Of a stretch of DNA of 64,000 nt, positions 56,740-64,000 are shown one piece after another. This stretch comes from Salvator merianae (taxonomy: Eukaryota > Chordata > Lepidosauria > Squamata > Teiidae). Made by a program: the position numbers and the translations under genes. The stretch's first letter is position 1, and each line of letters opens with the position of its first letter. The stretch lies in the NCBI GenBank assembly GCA_003586115.2, contig QVOM02000112.1, positions 45,314,743 through 45,378,742 of the forward strand, read 5' to 3'. Under the pieces are notes generated by a model that saw only the letters and a program-made list of their open reading frames with translations, ran no database searches and was not told the origin of the DNA.

Positions 56740-57890
56740 GCCTCGTTCTGACAAGGCATTAATCAGTTTATAGCCCACTGGCCTGATATGATCTTGCCTT
56801 TCCTTAGTTTTTCTGGACTAAATTGGCAAAGTCCGGACTACTTTGCATTCAGATTTAATGAGTTCTCAAGCCAGATCGCTAGCCTATTTTACTTTGTGAA
56901 ATGAGAATGCACAAGTAGACTATTTGGGAGGGACTGTACTTTTGAGGGGTGCACAGAGGGATGGCTTCCCACTTCCTGCCATCCAATGACAGACTTTGTG
57001 GGAGAGAAGGAATCACAGTAGTTCCTTCCACCTCCATTATGCCCCCTTCCCCTGCTGCCAGGAGAAAAGAAAAACATCCTCCATTTTACTTGGCTAAACT
57101 GCAGTCCTTTCTCTTCCTTTGTCCCCATTCGACACTGCCAAGAAGATATTAAAGGCTTCCTCCACTTCCGTCTGCTGATTAAACCAAAAAAACAGACTGT
57201 TCCTGTTTAGGGGTGCAATCCTCTTGCCCCAACAAAAAATCCCCTCAATATCAGTTTTGCTGTCGGCAGTACACAGCTACATAGTGGGACACATGCCGCT
57301 GTGGATGTCTCGGGGGGAGGTGAGGCAGAGTACATTTGCTGGCCATTAACTACACTATCATGATAATAGAGCCCCCCCCCCATTTCCCCCTCTTTACAGA
57401 CCTCTCCCTGCTTTTGCACTACTCTTAAATTGCACAATTGTGCAAAAGTGCAATTGCAATGGAGCAGAAATCATCTGCCCTTTAATTGTGTGGTATATGT
57501 AGTACTAAAGTTCTGCTTGTGTAGATACAGGCTGGAGGGGGAGAAGGAGCACATGGCAAATGACTAGTAATGCTGCCAAGTGAATCCATGTTCTGAGGCA
57601 GCAGTGGGGACATACGGAGAGCGGAGCTTGACTTTCCCGCCCCAGTGAAGTCAAGATTTGAATGTTGGGACTGTAGTCAATCATTGACTGCACAGGGAGG
57701 GGAATTTTATGAGGGGTGGAGGCAGAAAAGGTACGGTTTCCCTGTGCCAAGCACAGGAAACATCAGTGTGAAGTGAGCAAGTCCCAACTGAGCCCATGTT
57801 AAAATACAAATGTGGGAATGATCAGATGATGATTTAAGTCCCCGTAATCTTCCGATACGGATTAAATTTACAATGTGAGGCCACACCCAT
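56740..57890 (-). mobile_element. Family G element, copy 2
   Basis: Reverse-strand copy of 16100-17540. On the plus strand the order is GGCCTCGTTCTGACAAGGC (right end), TGAATGCAAAG-type block in reverse, TAGACTATTTGGGAGGGACT, CATCCAATGACAGACTTTG, TGCTGGCCATTAACTACACT, AGTCAAGATTTGAATG, AATACAAATGTGGGAAT, and TAAATTTACAATGTGAGGCC (left end). The two outer ends are imperfect inverted repeats. A GC-rich C-run lies at 57371-57380. No transposase is visible. Confidence 0.7.
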
Positions 57891-58877
57891 GGATACAAGT
57901 TTTATTTTTATTTTTGAAGAGTAGAACCATGTTGCTCAAAGCCCAGGTGAAGGCAGAGTATGCTGCCAGGAGAGAGCCAATGGTGGGGGGCAGTGTAGTT
58001 TTAATCACCTTTGCTGGAACTCCTCAAAGGATCTTCCAGCAGCTTCTTCATAAACGCTGCCTTGGCTACTTTCCCTCCCAACACAGAGATAAGCAGCCAA
58101 GCATTACATCTACAGTGCTTAGATTTAGCACCTGTCCTTCCTTCACCTAAAGAAAAACCTCCTCCCCTTCCTAGAAATGCTTCCAGCAGCCACAGATAAT
58201 CCAAGACTAGTGTCCATTCTAAATAGAAAGCTGAACTAATATGGAAAATATGCAGTACAAACACTTGTAAAAATCAGCGGACTCAGCAAGATACACCAGA
58301 TTGGCACCAAATGACAAATTGCAGTGTGATCACCTTGTATGGATGCCGGCTATCATGTGAAGAAAAGCGCTAATGTGGTCACACCCAGAGTTGGGGAAGC
58401 TGAGCTGCTGGATCCCAACACCCATTCTGCCCAGAGAACATCGTTGAGGGTCAGAAACAAGAAGGCTTGGAGTTAGTTTCTATGTTTGTGCCTTTGAAGA
58501 TTTCTCAGGAATACTAAATTCACACCTGTATTCCCACTATGCAAATATGTTATACGTACCTTTAAACTAGACAAGTACAGTTCCATAATTAACAACTGAG
58601 AGATAAGCACCATCACATTTATAAACCTATAAACAAATACTATTAATCAGAGTAATTTATCCGTGCATAAAAAGGAAAAGCAAAGCAAAGTGCATTTAAA
58701 AATAAATTGCCTCACCCAAGATGAAGGGGGATATTGTTTTTTGTTTTGGTTTCTTGCAATTTCTATAGCACAGGAGATTTTGTGACCCACCTACCCCTGT
58801 TTTGGAAAATAGTGTTTTCATACATTGGGTTTCCGGCACCAGCTGAGGGAGCAACTGCAGAGTTGTGGGCATCCTGA
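57891..58877. other. Unassigned non-coding stretch
   Basis: No gene or named repeat. Confidence 0.5.
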
Positions 58878-58989
58878 GCCCTTTCTGCACTGATGGGTCT
58901 TATTCTGGATTATATTCCAGAATAGAAACCTTTCCATTCACACACTGGTGCAGACTACAGCAGACCTTAAGGCCCAGTGCAGAAAGGGC
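58878..58989 (+). mobile_element. Family E MITE, short copy
   Basis: The ends GCCCTTTCTGCACTG (58878-58892) and CAGTGCAGAAAGGGC (58975-58989) are perfect 15-bp inverted repeats. The interior GGGTCTTATTCTGGATTATA and CTGGTGCAGACTACA matches the left arm of the hairpin at 9.04 kb. No clear target duplication was seen. Confidence 0.85.
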
Positions 58990-60109
58990 CCTAGACACAG
59001 CCGTTCTAAATTTCTCCTAGTCCCTCAAGTGATGCCACCCATACTGCGGGAAACCCTGGTCTACAGAGTTTCTTACATGCATTTGATGTTGTTGCTGAGA
59101 AAAGGCTTCAGCAAAAGAGTCTTTTAGGCATGGCTTCTCTGCTGCTCTTCCAGCTTTCCAAATTGCTATCCATATTCCACTCCTTAACTTCTTTGGTTGG
59201 TATTATACAAAAATGTGCCGGGGGCTTTACAGGAACACTTCCAAGGCCAAGATGCTCCTTGCTTCTAGCAAACAAACATCACTATCCCAAGTGCTTCCTA
59301 ATTGAACTGTCACAGCTCATGTTGTTTGCATTATTTTATTTCAGATCCAAAACTGAAGAGGCAAGATCCTTATAGGAACAATGAGAAGGTCTTCTGTACA
59401 GAAAGAATTAAATGCTACACCACCCCTCTGAAGATATTGATTCATAATGAATGATGCTAACCTTGTGATGAGGAGGATAGGGCATAAAGACACATGTCAG
59501 CCTAAAAGAAGTATGCTAACAAAGCAACTGAAGACTGAATTATTCTTTTGATGCTCCTTTTCAGGTCCATTAATCAGCAAGAAATAAAACAGAATCTGCA
59601 GGCTGTGATTGCCATAGCATATATTAAAAATGCAAGGGTGTGGCTAAGAGTAAAGGTGGCATGTTGCCTAAGATTGCTGGGCCAAAGTGGGAGGCTGCAT
59701 CTCCTCTATACTGATGGGGAAGCCTTCCCCCATCCTTAAAGCAGGGCATCTCCACCAATCACTGTGCCAATGTGGCTGGGGACCCTTGCTCCCACTCATA
59801 GATGGGGGGGGGTGTCTTGGGGCCAGGGTGAAAATTTCAGCTTTGAAGATGGAAACTCTCACCCTAACCTCTTCATTCATCTTAGAGCACTTGGTGGAGA
59901 TGCTGCAAAAGAACCCATGCTGACTTTCAAGCAATGAACTGGCCAGCGGCAAAGGAAACCGCTTGCTACAAACAGCCATGCTAGTGAAGCCATCCCCTCT
60001 CCTAGCCGGCTTATCCAGGTAAGTGAAGATGCAGCCATAGGTGGCAACTGCCCATGCTAAAAAGTGGCCTTCTGCCAGATCCCCATTCTTTCCTGACAGA
60101 TATGATCAT
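58990..60109. other. Unassigned non-coding stretch
   Basis: No gene. A G-run is at 59805-59813. Confidence 0.5.
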
Positions 60110-60390
60110 ATACTGAGATGAGCTGAATGAACAGGTTCAAATCCAACTGGGTGGTTTGACTAGGTCTAACTCAAACTCCAATCAGTCCCTGTTTGAGAGG
60201 GCTTGTTTGAGCTCAAATCAAACTAGGGGGATTGATCCAAACCAGCCAAACCACGTGGTTTGATCCAAACCTGTTCATGTTCATCTATAGCAAGTCTGTT
60301 CGGGATTGAACTGAACCAGGTGTCATTCAATTCGATTCAGACTGAACCAAACTGCAGTTTTAAGGTCTGTGAACCTCTCTGATCATGAGT
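60110..60390. repeat. GGTTTGA/CAAACC-rich low-complexity repeat
   Basis: Repeated words GTTTGA, CAAACC, AACCAAACT and TGAACTGAACC in both orientations. The composition resembles 25408-25725. GTGGTTTGATCCAAACC at 60257 is itself an inverted repeat. Confidence 0.5.
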
Positions 60391-60654
60391 ATTCACTTGC
60401 TGTAGATTTCAAATTGCAGAAAGGTCACCTGAAATGCCGGGTGGGATTTCCAACTCCGTAGCTAAATTTTTTTCTAAAAGTTATATTAGCAACCTACTGG
60501 AGTAATCAACAGGTGGGGTTTTCTCATCCCAGGGAGAGGGTACACTAGGATGTGTGATATTCTTATTTGTTATTTCTAAGTCCCTTGTTTTCTGAGCTGC
60601 ATGAGTCAGAAAATTCATAATTTTGTATTTTTAATACCAGGAACTGTAGGCTGT
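60391..60654. other. Short unassigned spacer
   Basis: Nothing recognised. Confidence 0.5.
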
Positions 60655-60681
60655 AAAAAAAAAAAAAAAAAAAAAAAAAAA
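60655..60681. repeat. A27 homopolymer
   Basis: An uninterrupted run of 27 A. No retroelement body was recognised directly upstream. It may be the tail of a very short or unrecognised insert. Confidence 0.95.
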
Positions 60682-60894
60682 CTAAATAGGAAGGAGAAGA
60701 ATTATAACACAATACCTCTGTCTTCCTGTTCTTAATTTTAGAATTCTGTATTTTTGGAATTCCAGAATTCCATAGCAAGAATCAAGCATGGGCCTGACTG
60801 GCCATTGCACAGCCCAACCGATCATCACGCAGCCCAATCGGACCCGACTGCCTGATCGTGCATCCATAATCACTGTGTCGCAATGGCTTGGTAA
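60682..60894. other. Short unassigned spacer
   Basis: GAATTC-type palindromic words at 60740-60772; nothing else. Confidence 0.45.
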
Positions 60895-61026
60895 GGTTAT
60901 AGAGCACTAATTAGTGCCCCACATGTAGTAGCAATCAGGAGTGGATGTAGCCTGCTCCTGGCCACTTGGGCTTCCACAAAGTGTGGATGCACTTGACTAG
61001 CAAGCATGCTTGATGCCTGCTAGTAC
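60895..61026 (-). mobile_element. Family A MITE, 5' end only
   Basis: On the minus strand it starts GCGCCTGTTTGCACTTGGT, then has GCTAGTCAAGTGCATCCACA and AGGAGCAGGCTACATCCACT, matching the first 130 bp of family A. It abuts a family H copy directly. Confidence 0.6.
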
Positions 61027-61210
61027 CAAGTGCAAACAGGCGCAATAACAAAGTGACATGCTATTTTCGTTCCACATTATCCAACTCAGAAAATCCACTT
61101 GGGAGGTAGATAAAGCAGGAAAAAAAAGTTTGTCACTCTGCTGATATGTTCTCTCATTCCAGAAGTGGATCAAAATTCAATTAAAACTTAGGTGTAGCTG
61201 GGCTCTTATG
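61027..61210. mobile_element. Family H foldback MITE, left-truncated
   Basis: ACAAAGTGACATGCTATTTT, TTCCACATTATCCAACTC, TTTGTCACTCTGCTGATATG and AAAACTTAGGTGTAGCTGGG match the 12.0 kb copy in order. The left terminal segment is missing at the junction with the family A fragment. Confidence 0.7.
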
Positions 61211-61224
61211 CCTGGATGAATATT

Positions 61225-61450
61225 GTGCCTAACTATACCTAATGAGTCTCTTGTGTATCACTAAAGGGAGATTGTTCCAAAAGATAGGGAACACCACAAA
61301 AAAAAAGCCCTCTCTTTCTCTACTACCCTATGAACATCAACTAGGGGCAGATTACTAGAAGGCCCTTATCAGACTTTCTTGCCTATATCTAATGGAGTAG
61401 GTTAGTATCTTGCTTCTAGCCTTGATCTGAATCCAGTTTTAGTTCCAAAC
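61225..61450. mobile_element. LINE-associated UTR-type repeat
   Basis: GGGAGATTGTTCCAAAAGAT, AGGGAACACCACAAAAAAAA and AGCCCTCTCTTTCTCTACTA belong, by recall, to the same widespread squamate repeat as 50.25 kb, but represent its other part. Confidence 0.5.
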
Positions 61451-62085
61451 CAAAAAAATGTCTCATAGCATCTTCCAGTTGTCACATTACCACTGACTTT
61501 CTATACCTTAAAGTCAAAAGACATAGCCTCAAATATACGTGTCAGGAAACAGTAAGATTGTTTCAATGCAGTACATGGTGATATGCAGCATGCAAGGCAG
61601 TTCTTGGCCGAGATCAAGTGATCTGAGCCAAGACTGGAGCAACAGCCTTTGGCCCATGCCAAGTCCCATTACAGCAGCCCATTCTGTTCCAAGTTCAGAG
61701 GCCAGGAACTAAAGTTGCTGACTTCTGAAGGTGCCAGCTGGAGCTGTTTCCAGGAGCCCATCAAAATGGCACCAGGGTCCACTCCCCAGGTAGATTCGTC
61801 TAGCCACCCATACTGCAGATGGTTGGATTGTTCTACCAACAGGAACACTTGGGATATCACTTTGAAGCAACATCGCTTCAGAGTGGACTCTGGGGCATTT
61901 TTTCACCAAGGCCTGTTCCAATGCCTGGTCCCATGTGGATGTGGCATTATACAGGAGGCAGAGTCTCCTAATAGACCAGTCCACAATGCAGATGTGGCAT
62001 TCCATGGGCTTGCAGCCCAGTGCAGATTCTGCTTTAGATTTTAGTTAGTTTCAATAAGCAAGATCAAGAATCAGCTGGAGATCCT
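61451..62085. other. Unassigned; probably decayed MITE at 61600-62035
   Basis: TGCAGCCCAGTGCAGATTCTGC (62010 region) and GGAGCAACAGCCTTTGGCCC have the style of family C. The ends could not be placed. The 131-aa frame here has no known domain. Confidence 0.35.
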
Positions 62086-62606
62086 GAGCCTGTTCACACT
62101 TACGACAGTAGAACGTTCTAATTAGTAGGGTTTGGTCTGGCCAGGATCGGGTACGAATGTCTGTACCTGTCAGCACTGGAATGCTTCATGAGCCAACCAG
62201 CTGGTAAGCAGTGAGAATGGGATTGCGCTAGTTAGGTAGCTGTGTCTGGACGTGTGTCCAGAATAGCTGCCAAGATCCAGACTTGTGTCCAGAACAGCCA
62301 CCGGGGTCTGGACCCCAAAGTCCGAACCTGGATTCGAACCATCTGACGCTGCAGACACAGCCATGAAGTCCCTGCCCCATCTCCATTCCAAACCAGAAAG
62401 TGGTGCAAACACACCTTTTCTGGTCCTCACCTGATCACACAAGTCAGCTTGGAGACTACAATTTTCTTGATCACAGCTGGTGGGCTTCACGTGTGAACAT
62501 CAGGCGGGCTTTGGTGAGTTTCCAGTCAGTTGAAGCTGTTTGCAGATGTGAATGCTCCGTTCCAGTGAGTGTCTTGGAACTTTCCAATCCCTAAGTGCGA
62601 ACAGAC
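62086..62606 (-). mobile_element. Family B MITE, opposite orientation
   Basis: The ends GAGCCTGTTCACACTTACG and AAGTGCGAACAGACCCC are inverted repeats. On the minus strand, GTGTTTGCACCACTTTCTGG, GGAATGGAGATGGGGCAGGG and GTCCAGACACAGCTACC parallel the 54.05 kb copy. CAGTAGAACGTTCTAATTAG near the left end is the counterpart of its right subterminal block. Confidence 0.75.
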
Positions 62607-63297
62607 CCCCTCTCTTAGGTCTCATGATGTGGCTCTTTAATATTCAGTTTTAAAGGCAATTAAACAGAAAAGCAGACATTTCATACTGTAACAATAGACA
62701 TCCCAAAATTTGTGTTAACATTACACTATCTTTGATCATTCTTAGGCTCTTTCGGCACTACTTAAAGAAGCGGTAGTGGAGAATATAAACTAAAAGCTGT
62801 TTGGATGGATTAAAGCAAGAATCCATCTTTATTGCTAATATGGTGGGCAAGTGGAAAAGAAGAGTAATCTATGCAAACATAGTGGAATTAATACTCTTCT
62901 GAATCTCTTCACCCTTCTACTAGTAATCTTAGATTGGTAATATCTACTTCAGAATTCTGTCTCACAAAACAGTCAGCCAAGTAAAAATACATAAGCCAGA
63001 TAAGTGAGAATGACAAATCTATTTTCTCATTGTTCCAGGATTCCATTATCTGCTTGATTCTGCTTCAGTTTGATTCTAATGGAAAACAGGTTTTGGAACA
63101 CAGATGGTATAATTCTGTATCCATAACATTTTTCTACAGTGCTATCTTAAAAAAGAAAAATATATATTTTCCATTAAAAGAATATGTTTCCTCCATTTCA
63201 CACTTCTCCATCAAAATCAATAAGGTGAAAATGGCCTCCAGAATAACTGGTGGGAAGCAGCAAGAATCTCATGGCTGCCTGAAGATCCTCAGGACCA
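62607..63297. other. Unassigned spacer
   Basis: Nothing recognised. Confidence 0.5.
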
Positions 63298-63787
63298 GAC
63301 CCTGTTTCCGCACTTACCTGGCCTATCCCAATATAGAGCGGGCTGTCACAAACCAGGATATGCAATCCATCCCAAGCTTGGCACAGGACAAGGCCTTCTG
63401 CATTGAGTCAGGGTGTTCCTTGCCATCTCTCACACCATGTCTGAAACTCATGCCCCTTTGGAGCTGATGCAGGGGACCTTTGAATGGCCTCTGAGAGCCA
63501 AGAATGAAAGTTGTTGCCCTTCAGGTTTCCAGGAGGGTTATTTCAGCACCACCAAAATGGGTCCCCATGGTATACTAGACCATGGACCATGCTGTTGTGG
63601 TCCTGTATATCATCACCTAGACATTGAAGTTTACCATTTTGGGTGCCCTAACCTCAACATACACTCTGTCCTGTGTAGACAGAGCATAGCTGTAGAGACA
63701 GGGCCTCCCTTAACCTGAACCTGCATGCAGAAAGGAGGTCCCTAGACCCTTTCCTGTAACCCACTACGAGCACATGCAGAAAGGGCC
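63298..63787 (-). mobile_element. Family C MITE, opposite orientation
   Basis: The left end GACCCTGTTTCCGCAC and the right end ATGCAGAAAGGGCC fit the terminal pattern. AACCAGGATATGCAATCCAT, CACCAAAATGGGTCCCCATG, TACCATTTTGGGTGCCCTAA and CAGAGCATAGCTGTAGAGAC are the reverse of the 29.6 kb order. CCAGA occurs beside both ends, offset by one base or two. Confidence 0.75.
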
Positions 63788-64000
63788 AGAGTATCTTCAG
63801 CAATGTCTTTGTTTTGGTATCTGCAATTAGACTTTTCAGGCCAGTGCATCATGACTCCATTTTGAAGGAGGATGAGGAGAACAAGGAATTATTGCTTTTT
63901 CAAAAATGCTAGCCCACACACACAAAAAGGGAAAATACAAATATTCCTTCAGAATCTGATTGTAAAATGGATTCTGTCTTCATAAGTGTGGAAAGCATGC
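63788..64000. other. Unassigned window end
   Basis: Nothing recognised. Confidence 0.5.

Noticed and set aside
60655..60681. Poly-A tail of a processed gene copy
   Set aside because: The sequence upstream shows no recognisable RNA, SINE or LINE body, so only a homopolymer is claimed.
1..64000. Endogenous retrovirus or other viral insert
   Set aside because: No long terminal repeats, primer-binding site, or gag/pol/env-like frames were recognised on either strand. The only reverse transcriptase is of CR1 type.

Overview
The window reads as ordinary, gene-poor vertebrate nuclear DNA, most likely from a squamate reptile (lizard or snake). The reasons are the mixture of CR1, L2-like, L1 and BovB-like retrotransposon remnants, tRNA-derived SINEs with Sauria-like heads, and a very heavy load of short non-autonomous DNA transposons. 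The species cannot be fixed from the sequence alone. I found no protein-coding gene that I can support. The only long coding similarity is a decayed CR1 reverse transcriptase at about 34.7-36.35 kb. The short open frames elsewhere lie inside repeats or have no recognisable domain. The window is therefore intergenic or deep intronic.

Layout. 0-5 kb: simple repeats, a CR1 3' end with its ATTCTATG tail, and two short inverted-repeat elements. 5-15 kb: mostly unassigned AT-rich DNA with a GATA array, small CR1 and L2-like tails, a long-armed hairpin element (9.04-9.18 kb), a nearly fully palindromic element (12.0-12.2 kb) and an L1 3' end (14.1-14.5 kb). 16-21 kb: a GGAA array, a 1.4 kb transposon-like repeat (family G), a family A element and a CpG-rich family B element. 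21-28 kb: mostly unassigned, with a diverged ~80 bp tandem repeat, a ~150 bp duplication and a clear Harbinger-type MITE. 28-34 kb: family A and C elements, a tRNA-derived SINE, a BovB-like tail and a CR1 3' end. 34-37 kb: an L1 tail, a family D element split by the CR1 copy, then a U6 snRNA pseudogene with target duplications. 38-46.9 kb: families C and I, an L2-like LINE 3' half, a complete 1.19 kb hAT-type element with a perfect 8-bp duplication (43.0-44.2 kb), two opposed family A copies, and a SINE with a perfect 13-bp duplication. 47-64 kb: further copies of families A, B, C, E, F, G, H and I, an L1 tail, and unassigned DNA.

Family letters are my own labels for sequences I could match by eye within this window. 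Most of these families begin with a shared terminal pattern, roughly GGGCC-TT-CAC, and several copies show 8-bp target duplications. They look like many related hAT-type MITE families. The structure of the window is thus a history of transposition, with nested and inverted copies, rather than a set of working genes. No new functional system was found. The best leads are the intact hAT-type element and the terminal-repeat superfamily.
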